DNA from: Nitrospira sp. CG24A
GTDB lineage: Bacteria > Nitrospirota > Nitrospiria > Nitrospirales > Nitrospiraceae
Assembly (NCBI GenBank): GCA_002869925.2
Contig: NEWT02000017.1
Location: 118,380-173,238, forward strand
Direction: 5' to 3'
DNA: 54,859 nucleotides
In this document: one piece after another, positions 41,761 to 53,700 of the stretch
Layout of the letters: each line of letters begins with the position of its first letter
How positions within the stretch are numbered: the stretch's first letter is position 1
Notes under the pieces: generated by a model
Databases searched by the model: none
Seen by the model: the letters and a program-made list of their open reading frames with translations, nothing else
Told to the model about the DNA's origin: nothing
Position numbers and translations under genes: made by a program

Positions 41761-42261
41761 GTGCCGGGAGACGAACGCACACAGGATTTCACGTTTATGC
41801 GGATGGCCTTGGAAGAAGCTGCCAGGGCGCCGACTATCGGCGAAGTGCCGATCGCTGCCTTGATTGTTCAAGACAGCCGAGTTTTGGCGCAAGCGCATAA
41901 TTATCGAGAACTCTGGCAGGACCCCACAGCCCATGCAGAGGTCATCGCGATCCGTGCCGCAGCAAAGACATTGGGCACATGGCGATTGACCGACACGACC
42001 CTCTACGTGACCGTCGAGCCCTGTTCGATGTGTATCGGTGCGATTATTTTAGCGAGGGTGTCCCGAGTCGTCTTTGGAGCATGGGATCAGAAGGCCGGCG
42101 CCTGCGGATCGGTGTTCAATATTCCGGCAGAGCCGAGATTAAATCACCAGGTCTTGGTAACCGGCGGGGTCCTCGATCAGGAATGTCAGTCTCTCGTTCA
42201 GACGTTTTTCAAGGAGCTCCGAACAGCATCACCAGTGACAAAGCTACGTTCAAGTCAATAG
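41761..42261 (+). CDS. tadA: tRNA adenosine(34) deaminase
   Basis: A 166-aa cytidine-deaminase-fold enzyme that converts A34 of tRNA-Arg(ACG) to inosine, needed to read CGC and CGA. Zinc and catalysis: HAE at residues 58-60 (His58, Glu60) and PCSMCIGA at 87-94 (Cys88, Cys91). The GTG start at 41761 is supported by GAGGAG 6 nt upstream. Its tRNA substrate is encoded at 11980. It is convergent with the phosphopantetheinyl transferase gene, 14 nt away. Confidence 0.94.
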   Translation: MPGDERTQDFTFMRMALEEAARAPTIGEVPIAALIVQDSRVLAQAHNYRELWQDPTAHAEVIAIRAAAKTLGTWRLTDTTLYVTVEPCSMCIGAIILARVSRVVFGAWDQKAGACGSVFNIPAEPRLNHQVLVTGGVLDQECQSLVQTFFKELRTASPVTKLRSSQ

Positions 42262-42275
42262 AGATAGGCGAAGCA

Positions 42276-43070
42276 TTACTGCACAGGACCACTCTGGACA
42301 ACCCAATCTCTCCCTTGAGCCGCCACAGCGGCTTCCCATCCCTCGCCACAAAAAAGCGGACGAACCCTCCAATTACTGTGGAGTGGAGAACCCTCTGGGA
42401 CCAGAACCTCGGCATCGGCTCTCTCCGTTCCTAAGAGAATCTCGCACTGATGCAACGCCTGGAGTCCGATACCTTGCGCCTTCAGCACCGCTTCTTTCGC
42501 GACCCAGTAGCGGAAAAATTTGGCTGCACGCTCCTCTTGAGCCGACTGCATAATCACGGCGTGTTCGGAGGTGGCAAAGTACCGTTCAGAAAGTTTTACG
42601 ACCTCTATATCCGAGCGAATCCGTTCGAGATCAACTCCAACCTCTTGCCCCTGTGAGACCGCAATGAGCGCACGGCCCTGCGCATGGGACATATTGAACG
42701 TGATCGGGGACTGCCCACGCGATTTCCTCGGCACGAAGGGCTTGCCTGTCTCATTACGACACAGTTCAACAACACCGGGGCCGACTCCGAGATACCGACT
42801 CAACACTGTCCTAAGCCCTCCATGCGCAAGCACATAGCGCTGCCGATCCTCCTCCCGAACCAGGCGCCCGGCTCTATGCTGTTCTTCTTTGTCCAGCCAC
42901 TGTGCGCATCGCTCCAAGCAGTGAGATGACCCCTCCAGCTCAATTCCCCAGAGATGAACGACGTGCCGTTCAAGACGGGAATGACCCGGCCATTCTGTAC
43001 CCGTCATAGGCTCAATTGACTGAAATGAAATCACCACAGCGCCTTCCAGACCGCAGACATTCGATATCAT
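42276..43070 (-). CDS. Sfp-type 4'-phosphopantetheinyl transferase
   Basis: A 264-aa enzyme that loads the phosphopantetheine arm from CoA onto PCP/ACP domains. Mg-binding and catalytic residues: GVDLERI (Asp147, Glu149) and RYWVAKEAVLKAQG (Trp189, Lys192, Glu193); ETGKPF and FNMSHAQG complete the Sfp pattern. The start at 43070 is 10 nt after the ABC exporter stop, so this is the last gene of the lipopeptide operon. It gives the synthetase its own activating enzyme. A start at Met22 (43007) is less likely, as no ribosome-binding site precedes it. Confidence 0.92.
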   Translation of the reverse strand: MISNVCGLEGAVVISFQSIEPMTGTEWPGHSRLERHVVHLWGIELEGSSHCLERCAQWLDKEEQHRAGRLVREEDRQRYVLAHGGLRTVLSRYLGVGPGVVELCRNETGKPFVPRKSRGQSPITFNMSHAQGRALIAVSQGQEVGVDLERIRSDIEVVKLSERYFATSEHAVIMQSAQEERAAKFFRYWVAKEAVLKAQGIGLQALHQCEILLGTERADAEVLVPEGSPLHSNWRVRPLFCGEGWEAAVAAQGRDWVVQSGPVQ

Positions 43071-43080
43071 GATGTGATCG

Positions 43081-44748
43081 TTACGGTCGATGACCAGCCA
43101 CCTCGGTCTTCACATGTTCCACAACCTTGCCGTCTTCTAATTTAATGACCTGATTGCCGAGGTGGAAGTACCGGTCGTCGTGAGTAATGACAATAACCAA
43201 TTTCCCCCGCTCACGCAGATCCGGAAGCAACGTCTTGTAAAAGATTTCCTTATACTGCGGATCCTGGTCCGCCGCCCATTCATCGAATATATAGATCGGG
43301 CGATCCTCCAAATACGCCGTGACAAGCGCCAAGCGTTTTCGCTGCCCCTGCGAGAGGTCGAGGGTCGAGAACGCACGTTCACGCACCGTGACTTTCTGAT
43401 CCATGTGGAGCAATCGCAAGTATTCTGACGCAAGGCGTTCCGTGTGAGCATCCGACTGACCCAGAAGTTTATTGAAGAGGTGAAAGTCCGAAAATACGAC
43501 CGAGAAATGTTCACGGTACCACTCACGATTGGCATCGTCGATCATCGTACCGGCCAGCGTCACATGCCCCTGCGAGGGCCGATAGAGTCCAGAAAGGACT
43601 TTCACGAATGTTGTCTTCCCACTCCCATTCCCTCCAATGACAAATACCAGTTCGCCAGGATGCAGATCGAGGCTGATTGGACCAAGAGAAAAGGTCATCT
43701 CAACCCCCTTCTCCTCGCCATAGGAAAATACGACATCATTCCACTGCACAACAGGCAGGCCCCCGGCCTCAACGCGTGCCACCTCTATTGTCTGGGCGTC
43801 CGTGGGGCCGGCGTCCAGAGATACGCCTAATCGTTCGATATTCTCCAATGCCACTTGACCTCGCTCAATCGTCGGCATCGAACCGATCACGCTCCAGATA
43901 GGACCCATCATGTAGAGAACAGCCACGATATATCCGGTAAGCGCCTCAGGGGAGACCGCCACAACAGATGGAAACAGAAAGACGATGAATCCGATGAGCG
44001 AGTAAAACGACAGCTGAGTCCAGACTTCCGACAACGCTTGTCTCCGCGTCGCTTCTATATTCGCGTTTCGATACAACTCCGCTGCCCCTCGCACCTCCTG
44101 ATTCACAAATTCCTGCCGACGCGCCTGATGCATCAACAGCTCTTTCAAACCATCTGTGAGGGAACGAAAATGTTGAAACAACTCGGACCGCGCCTCCCGG
44201 GATTCTGAAATCACGCTGCGGGCGCTGGTGTGCAGCCACCGATACCCCAGGGCGCCAATGACGGTGACTCCAACCACTCCCAGAAATACCCCCCACGACA
44301 GCCAGGCAAGATACACTCCGCAACCCAGCACCATGGCCACATTCATGATCATATGAGGAAAACATTGGATGGCCCAGGTGACCCAACTCACGTCGTCCGT
44401 CAGAATGACGAGCGTATTCGCAGCCCCTCGCTGCTCGGATCGACGTAACGGAGCCCGTACGATCTTCTGACAAAGCGACAACGAAAGATCCAAAATCGTG
44501 TCTTGTGAGAATCGAACCAGCAGGAGCTGAGACCCCAGGCTTGACAGAATCTTCCCGGCAACAAGGACAACGAACCCCAGCATCACCTGGGAGGAATGGT
44601 CGGAGGGATGATGAAGCACATAATTGATGAGCGCCAACACCCCGGCGCTCAAGACACCTGACAACACACCGACACAGACCATGAGCCAGGCCATCGATCG
44701 CGAACGCTGTACAATAAAGTAAAGAAATCGTCCAAATGGCATCGCCAA
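43081..44748 (-). CDS. cyclic-peptide-type ABC exporter
   Basis: A 555-aa half-transporter of the SyrD/PvdE cyclic-peptide export family. The membrane domain (residues about 10-320, six helices) is followed by an ATPase with Walker A IGGNGSGKTT near residue 375, signature LSQGQRKRLAL near 463, Walker B IYIFDEWAADQDP and H-loop VITHDDRYF. Such proteins move NRPS lipopeptides or siderophores into the periplasm. It lies 34 nt after the synthetase and 10 nt before the transferase gene, in one operon. Confidence 0.93.
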   Translation of the reverse strand: MAMPFGRFLYFIVQRSRSMAWLMVCVGVLSGVLSAGVLALINYVLHHPSDHSSQVMLGFVVLVAGKILSSLGSQLLLVRFSQDTILDLSLSLCQKIVRAPLRRSEQRGAANTLVILTDDVSWVTWAIQCFPHMIMNVAMVLGCGVYLAWLSWGVFLGVVGVTVIGALGYRWLHTSARSVISESREARSELFQHFRSLTDGLKELLMHQARRQEFVNQEVRGAAELYRNANIEATRRQALSEVWTQLSFYSLIGFIVFLFPSVVAVSPEALTGYIVAVLYMMGPIWSVIGSMPTIERGQVALENIERLGVSLDAGPTDAQTIEVARVEAGGLPVVQWNDVVFSYGEEKGVEMTFSLGPISLDLHPGELVFVIGGNGSGKTTFVKVLSGLYRPSQGHVTLAGTMIDDANREWYREHFSVVFSDFHLFNKLLGQSDAHTERLASEYLRLLHMDQKVTVRERAFSTLDLSQGQRKRLALVTAYLEDRPIYIFDEWAADQDPQYKEIFYKTLLPDLRERGKLVIVITHDDRYFHLGNQVIKLEDGKVVEHVKTEVAGHRP

Positions 44749-44782
44749 TCGGCCTCACATTCACGGAAGAGGGCAATGGGAA

Positions 44783-47700
44783 TTACGCACTCATATCACG
44801 AGGGGGGCGGTCACCGGCGCTCTCGTTTCGACTCTCACCGGTAAGGAAGGCTTGAAGATGCCTGGACACTTCGCCGACATGGGGTGACGCAAGCAGGAGC
44901 CCTGAGTCTCTGGCCGCCACCTGCACGGTCTGACTCCCCTCGCCACCAAGCTCTTCCCAAACCTGCCTGGTATCAGTCACCGTCTCAGCCACGTTCCGTT
45001 TCGACGCCACGATATTCAGAATGCGACCAGAGTATTTGCGCATGGCATAGCACGCCACCGCCTGGCGCGTCGACTGCGTCACTCGTTCGACTTGAAACTC
45101 AACAAATAGCTCATCTTCACCGGCTCTACTTCGTAAAAATGACATGAGTCTCTCACTTTTGCGCCGGATGAATGGCCACCAGTCTTTGATAGGCATACGG
45201 AGGAGTACGTGAACATTTCCCATTGTCCTCCATATGATAAAGAGAACCAGCCAAAACCTCATCGACCACTCATACGAATGTGGGCGATACGAGGTCGGAT
45301 GCCAGGTATCCATCATCACCAACGTGACAGGTTCCCCCTGCGCGAGTAATTGCTGAGCCATTTCATAGGCGACCAGCCCACCGGTACAGATACCAAGAAC
45401 GATATACGGCCCGTGCGGGCGCACGGTGCGGATCTCAGCGATATAATGTTTTGCCATGTCCGGCACCGAGGTAAACGGTGTCTCTTTCCCGTCCAATCCT
45501 CGTGCCTGCAATCCATAGAACGGCTGATCCAAACCTAATAGTCTCGCCAACTGAGCGAAGATCAACACATTACCCCCGATTCCCGACACCATAAACAACG
45601 GCACCGCATTCCCGCTCGGCTGAATCGCCACCAACGATTGCCATGGCGGCGTCCATTGCTCGCGTGAAAGAACCGACGCTAATTCTGCGATAGTCGGCGC
45701 TTGAAACAGCGTCGCAAGCGGAAGGCGCCTTCCATACACTCGTTCGAGCAGAAAGAAGAGTTGAGCCGCCTTGAGGGAATGCCCACCGAGATCGAAGAAG
45801 TTGTCATGGATTCCGATCTTGGGGACTTCGAGTACCTGCTGCCACAAGGCCATCAGTTGGACTTCCGCCCGATCGCGCGGCCCAATGTGAGCCAGCCCAT
45901 CTGTGGGAGAGGGCGCCGGGGCTGGTAAGGCCCGCAGATCGACCTTGTTATTGGCCGTCAAGGGCATCGACTCCAGAAACACAAAGAATGAAGGAGTCAT
46001 ATAGTCAGGAAGTTCTGCCCGCACACATGCACGAAGCTCTGTCGGGCTTGGCACCGGCCCTTCCTTGCACACCAGATACGCCGCCAACTGCTTGAAGCCT
46101 TGCTGATCCTCCCGCGTGGTCACCACGACCTGACGGGCTGCGGGATGGCGACTCAGCACCGCTTCAATCTCGCCCAGTTCGACTCTGAACCCTCTGATCT
46201 TGACTTGATGATCCACCCGACCGAGATGCACAATGCGTCCATCGGGGCGATAGCGAGCCACATCTCCCGTTCGATACAATCTCGCGCCAGGTTCTGTCGA
46301 GAATGGATGCGGGATGAACCGTTCCTTCGTTAATTCAGCACGTCCACGATATCCTCGCGCGACACCGTGGCCTCCGATATAGAGTTCCCCTGAGACTCCA
46401 ACTGGTACCGGCTGCAGAAATTGATCCAGGATATAGATGTCCGTATTGGCGATCGGACGCCCAATGGATATCTCCTGGTCTGCGCGTTGAATCTTCTCGA
46501 TCGTGGACCAAATCGTCGTTTCAGTCGGACCATACATATTCCACAAGGCAGCACTGCGATCCAGCAATGCCCCCACAAGATCCTGAGGAAGTGCCTCCCC
46601 TCCACACAGTATCGTCAGCCTGTCGCTGCCAGGCCATCCAGCCTCAATGAGCATTCGCCAGGTCGCAGGGGTCGCTTGCATGATCGTCGGCTGCACAGTC
46701 TCACAGACAGCCCGTAGTTGCCGTCCATCCATCGCAACAGCTCGACTGACGATCTCGACACGGGCCCCCACCAGCAGCGGCACATACAACTCCAGCCCGG
46801 CAATATCGAAAGACAGCGTCGTGACGGACACCATCACATCCTGTGCCGAACATCCCGGTTTCTGCCGCATCGAGCACAAGAAATTCGCCAGCGCCCGTTG
46901 GGGAATTTCCACCCCCTTGGGCTGCCCGGTCGATCCCGATGTATAGAGAATATATGCCAGGTCTTGAGAGGTCGCGGTCGGCGGAAGGTTATGATCAGCC
47001 TCTTGTGCAATCCGCTCCTGCTCCCGATCAAGACACAACATGCGGCAGGATCGAGCCTCAAACCGATCGGAAAGATCTTCGGACGTGAGTACGATCGCGG
47101 CGGCAGCATCCTCGGCCATAAACCGAAGTCGATCTCGGGGATATTCAGGATCGAGAGGAACGTACGTCCCACCGGCTTTCAGCACAGCCAGCAATGCAAT
47201 GACCATGTCCATTGACCGTTCGAGACAAATACCCACCACAGCGCCAGGCTGGACGTCCAGCGTCCGGAGATAGCGTGCCAACCGGTTCGCTCGGGCATTG
47301 AGCTCACCATATCGTACGGTCACCTGCCCCATCGACAACGCGAGGGCATCAGGCGTCCTTTCGACTTGTACTTCAAACATCTGAGAAAAACATTCGGACT
47401 GAGGATAGCCGGTGTGCGTTCGATTCCAGTCCAGCAAGATCTGGGTACGCTCGGCAACGGTGAGGATGGAGAAATCGGAAAGTTTAGCGGAGGGATTGGC
47501 CAATGCGCTCTGGAGCAAGACTTTGTACTGTCCCAACATCCGTTCAGCAGTCTGGCGCTCAAAGAGATCGGTGTTGAATGCCAAATAGGCTTTGCGGGCA
47601 ATTTCTGTTTCGACCGTCAGACTGAGGTCGAACTGTGCGGATCTCGAATCCACCTCGAACGGCACCCAACTCAAACCATGGACGTTGATCTCCCCGATAG

Positions 47701-50700
47701 GGGCATTCGGTAAATTGAAGAGGACCTGCACCAGCGGGGCAGTGCTATGGTCGCGAGCCGAATGCATCGTCTCCACCAGCTTATCGAACGGGAAATCCTG
47801 ATTGGCATAGGCCCCTAACGCTGTGTCGCGAACCCGCGCCAGCGTCTCGATGAACGTCGGATCGCCGGAAAGATCGGTGCGTAACACCAAGGTGTTGACG
47901 AACGAACCGATAATCGATTCGACCGCCGATTGGGTCCGGTTGGCAATAGGCGAACCCACGGCGATATCGCTCTGGCCTGAATAGCGGCTCAACAGAATCT
48001 GAAAACAGGCCAACAGCGTCATGAACACTGTCGCGTTGTGCTCTGCGCTGAACTGCTTCAGCCGCTCGATCAACGAGGCGGGCAACTCCAGCAGACAATG
48101 TGCGCCGTTAAATGTTTGCACCACAGGCCGTGGAAAATCGGTCGGCAAGGAGAGTTTGGACAGTCCTGCCAGCTTCTTCTGCCAATAATCCGACTGTAGG
48201 CTGAGCCACTCGTCGGTGAGACAACGCCGCTGCCACACCGCATAGTCGGCATACTGAAGCGGGATCGGCTTGTCGGAGAGAACCTCCCCTCGGCTAAACG
48301 CATTATAGAACAATGCAAACTCACTCCCGATCACTCCAAACGACCACTGGTCTCCGATAATATGATGCATCGTGAGCACCAGCACATGGTCCTCGGGCCC
48401 GATCTCAATCAATAAAAACCGTGCCAAGGGGCCCTTCTCAAGATCGAATGGCTGGTTCGCTTCCTCCTCCACAAGCCGAGCCGCCTCCTGCCGTCGTTGT
48501 TCGCTCGGCAGCCGTAAAGACAAATCAACCTCAACCCAATGAGGAGGCCGGAAGGGGCTGACGATTTGGATCGGCCCCTCACCAGTCATGGCGAAGGTCG
48601 TCCTGAACGCCTCATGACGATGACAAATGACATCGATCGTACTCCGAAGAGCCGATTTATTGAGGGGGCCCATCTGCCGCGAGGCAAACGGCATATTATA
48701 CGCCGTACCTTCAGGAGCCAGCCGATACATGAGCCACATGCGTTGCTGAGAATACGAGAGCGGCAAGGGCTGATCTCGGGATACCCGAACGATCGGTGGA
48801 ATCGCTGAAGCCTTCTGCTCCTCACGCCGCACACGGATCACTTCTTCGGCCAACGACGCGATCGTCGGTCGCTCAAACACCGCCCGCAGCGAGACATCAA
48901 CCTCAAAGACTTCACGCATTCGGGAGACGAGCTGTGTGGCAATAAGGGAGTGGCCTCCTTGCTCAAAGAAGTTGTCAAGGATGCCGGCCTCTGGTACGGC
49001 CAGCACTGCCTTCCATAGTTCAGTCAGCGATTCTTCGATCTGATTTCTCGGCGCAACCCTGGCTGCCGCTTGGCTCGCTGTCTCTTCCGGAACAGGAAGC
49101 GCACGTCGATTGACTTTTCCCGTCGCACTAAGCGGCATCGTGTCCACCCACAGAATGACGGATGGCACCATATAGTGCGGTAATCGGGCTACGAGATAAC
49201 TCCGAACCTGGTCGAGCATCGCTTTCAGCGATGGCTGGCCGGTGACATACCCTACCAACCGTTGCTGCTCCGGCTTATCCTGTCGAAGCAGAGCCGCAGC
49301 CTGATACACACCAGGAAAGTTACTCAGCACATATTCGACTTCACCCAATTCGATCCGGAACCCACGCAGCTTGACCTGCTGATCCGCCCGCCCAAGAAAC
49401 TCAATATTGCCGTCTTCCCGATACCGAGCAAAGTCGCCGGTCCGATACAGCCTGATACCAGGTACATGGGGGTGCGCGAGAAACCGTTCTTGGGTCAACT
49501 GCGGCTGGTTCACATATCCACGAGCCAGACAATCCCCTGCCACATACAGCTCACCCGGCACGCCGATAGGCACCGGCTCCAGGCCCACATCCAGCACATA
49601 CAGCTGCATACAATCGATCGGTTTTCCGATCGGGACTCGGGCCCCTGCTTCCTGGCGTGTCGTGTGATACACGCTACACCAGACCGTGGCTTCCGTCGGC
49701 CCATATTCGTTGTACAGCGTGGCAGAAGGCAGGAACTGATAGTGCCTTCTCACGAGCTCAAGGGGAAGGCTCTCTCCGGCGGTAATGACGATACGAAGTG
49801 ATTCCAACTGTGCATCCAACGCCTCACCGAGCACGGCATGGTATAAAGAGGGTACCCATACCACATGCGAGATCTGGTGCTGTTCGATCAGCGTAGCGAG
49901 TTCGGCAGGATCGCGATGGGCAGCCTCAGAAGGAATGATTAATTGCCCCCCTTGCAATAAAGTCCAGAAGATGCCCGTCACGGAACCATCAAAAGCCAGA
50001 GAGAAGGTCAGTAAGAACCGAGAGACCGGTTCCGGGTAATACTGAAGCCTGGCACGCAGAGAGGTCGCCAGATTGCGGTGTGTCACTGCCACACCTTTGG
50101 GCCTCCCGGTCGACCCCGAGGTGTATATGATATACGCCAGTTGATCAGGGGAAACAGAAGCCGCAAGATTCTCTTCCCCTCCCTCCACCGAAGATTGACA
50201 GAGAGTCTCCACGTCGCATATCTGGCCGCCATAGCCATGCAAATGGCTACGGAGGTGCCCCTGTGTCACCACCATGGCAACCTTCGCATCATCCAGCATG
50301 AGCCGGAGACGGTGATCCGGGAAGGACGGATCTAAGGGAACATAGCCCCCTCCCGCCTTGAGAATACCCAAGAGACCCACAAGGCCGTCCACCGAGCGCT
50401 CGACACAGAGCCCTACTGGTACGTCGGCACAGACCCCTAATGTCTGCAAGGCACGGGCGACTCGGTTCGCACGTCGGTTCAACTCCTGATAGCTGAGAGA
50501 CTTGTCCCCACAGGTCACAGCGACGACGTCCGGAGTCCGCTCCACCTGTGCCTCGATGAGCGCATGGATGCCCACAGAAAACGGAACCGGATCGTTGGTG
50601 CGCTTCCATTCCAACAGCATGTGCCGGCGCTCTTCCGACGTGAGTAACGAGAGCTCGCCAAGACGGGCCTCAGGTGTCTTGATGAATTCCCCAAGGAGCG

Positions 50701-53700
50701 ACTCTAGCTGTCCCAACATGCGATTGACGGTCGATTGATCAAAAATCGTGGAATTGTAGAGCAACACCAATTCCACGCCATGAACCTTGTTCACAACCAT
50801 CAACACGAGATCGAACTCCGATGCCGTCGGCTCCCAGGGAAGATGGGTCGCCTCAAGGTCTCGAATGGTGAACGCGGATAATGGATCGTCTTCACCCACA
50901 ATCATCACGTTGAAAAGCGGGGAAAGCGACCCCTCACGTCGTAGTGACAGCGCCTCAATGACTTCTTCAAACGGTAGCTCCTGATGATCGTAGGCCTCAG
51001 TCACCACTCGGCGTACCTGTTTCAATAAGTCCTGCCCGGTGAGTCCATCTGAAAGTATGGACCGCAACGCCACCGTATTCACACAATACCCAATGACATT
51101 CTCGAGCTCTACGCGACGCCGACCGGCCACCACCGATCCAACGATAACATCAGGCTCTTGGGTGTAACGATGCAGCCATGTCACAAAGACGGCGTACAAC
51201 ACCATGAACGTCGTCACACCCTGCTGTCGGCAGAAGATTTCCAAAGCATTCACAAGCCCCGGAGAGAGAGGCTGTGACCGCACACCTCCTTCAAACGTCC
51301 GCGGACGCGGACGCGGACGGTCGGCCGGCAGCTCGACGGGTGGCTGAGCGCCGCTCAACTGCCCGATCCAATATTTTCGATGGACCTCACGAAGACCTTG
51401 TTTAAGCCTGGTTCGTTGCCAATTCGAATAGTCTGCATACTGAACGCTCAGCTTGGATAGTCCAGCGTCTTGGACATCACCGCCGGCTTCATAGAGAAGC
51501 GCCAATTCCTTGCAGAACACACGCAGAGACCACCCATCGGCTACAAGGCGATGGAATGTCAGCCCCAGAACATGCCGATCCTGGTCGAGCGCCAATAATG
51601 CAATCCTGAACAACGGCCCTTGCCCGAGATCAAACGGTTGACCGGCTTCCGCCCGGAGCAGCTGCTGAACCTCAACTTCTTGCTCTGCCTGGTTTAGCGC
51701 TTGGAGATGATGTATTCCCATCGTGAACACCATCTCACCAGATACGTCCGCAAACCCCTCGCCCCTCTCCGACCCGAAGCGGGTTCGAAGAATCTCGTGT
51801 CGGCAGATCATTTCATGCACCGACCGCTCCAACACCTCGGAATTGACAGAACCCCGGAGACGCACACTCATGGAGATATGATTCATCGAGCTCCCAGGAT
51901 AAACCTGCTCGAGGAACCAGAGTCGCTGCTGCGAGAAACTGAGCGGCATCCTGCCTTGCCTTGATACTGAGGGCAGTGATACGAGAGACGTCTGTATCCC
52001 GCCGCCGTCGCCGCTACCTGAAAGTCCACGCCCCCCCACAGCAGGCTCCGCCTTGTCCTGACTGGCGCTGAGTTCACGGACACGAGCAGCCAGCGCGGAA
52101 AAAGTCGGATATTCGAATACCACGCTAAGAGGAATCTCGACCTCGAACACATCGAGAATTCGCGCCACAACTTGTGCCGCAAGCAGAGAATTACCGCCAA
52201 GTGCGAAGAAGTTCGCATGGCGTCGTGGCTGAGGTCCTCCCAGAACCTCCTGCCAGATATCAGCCAGCCCCTTCTCGACTGCGGTGTAAGGACTCTCGCT
52301 CAGCGACTCAGTGTCCGCCTCTTCCTCAGTCGTACCCAGCCTACTCGCCCCAACCACGGCAAGGCGTCCGGACTCAAAGTCCGCCTTGCAGGCGTGCCGC
52401 TGAATTTTTCCGCTGGACGTTCTCGGGATAGTCCCGGACTTGATCAGCGCTACATGGTGGACCTCTAATTCATACTCATCAGCCAGCGCACGACGGATAC
52501 AGCTCATCACCTCCGTCATATCCGATTCGGGCAATTTCTTTTCAATCTCATAGACGAGTATCACGCGCTCTCCGGTCTCGCTCGTGATCGAGAAGGCCGC
52601 TCCGCATCCTCGCCGCAATCCCGGATGCGCCTCTTCGGCCGTCCACTCCAAATCATGGGGATAATAGTTCCGCCCCCGTACGATGATCAGATCCTTGAGC
52701 CGGCCGGTCAGAAACAACTCTCCTTCATGAATGAATCCGAGATCTCCAGTCCGTAAGTAGGGCCCCTCTCCTGAGTCAGCGAGGGTGGAGCTGAAAGTTT
52801 TGTCACTGTCCTCCAGCTTCCCCCAATAGCCAACGGCAATCCCAGCTCCAGCCAGCCAGACTTCTCCCACTGCACCGGCCTGACACAGGCTCTGAGTCGT
52901 AGGATTCACAATGCGAATACGCGTTTCTTCGAGAGGCACCCCGCATCCGACTAATGTCCGGGTTCCGCTTTCCGATGCGGAAGACTCTTTGACAATCGAG
53001 TCAGCCAATGCCGCTGCATCGACGGTCAAGAGCGTCGGCTCCGTCTCGGTCTGCTTCATCGTCACCAACAGCGTCGCTTCTGCCAATCCATATGCCGGCG
53101 CAAACGACGTTCGCCGGAAACCCCGTGGCCCAAAGGTTTGGATAAACTGCTCAACCGTATCCGGATGGATGGGCTCCGCACCGCAACTTGCGACCATCCA
53201 TGTGCTCAAGTCAGCCTGCCACTCGCGCTGTTGCCGGGCGGCTCGGAGACAAGACTCGTAGGAAAAGTTCGGTCCCCCGCTGTGCGTAATCTCCAATCGA
53301 GACACCGCCTCCAGCCAACGCAAGGGTCGCCGGAGAAACGTGACGGGGGACATCAAATAGGACGGAATCCCGGCATAAAACGGGACGAGGATGCCATGCA
53401 GCAATCCATAGTCGTGAAAATACGGCAGCCAGGAGAGCATCCGGCTCCCGTCGGATAATCCGCCGGCCCGCTTCAAGGCCTTGCAATGCGCGAGCACGTT
53501 TCCATGACTGACCATGGCGCCACGAGGGGTGGCCGTCGATCCTGAGGTATATTGCAAATAGGCCAGGGTCGTTTCATTGAGACGTGGCAACTCAACCGCA
53601 TCGCATTGATCGAAAGATTGATCGGTGGCCATCCATTCTATCTGGCCTCCAGCCTTGGCGATCGAAAACTCTGAAGAACCGGTCTTGATATCAGAGGTTG

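Noticed and set aside
44783-45600. Concluding that the Cys-thioesterase makes a beta-lactone
   Set aside because: Cys nucleophiles also occur in ordinary thioesterases; only the substitution itself is supported.
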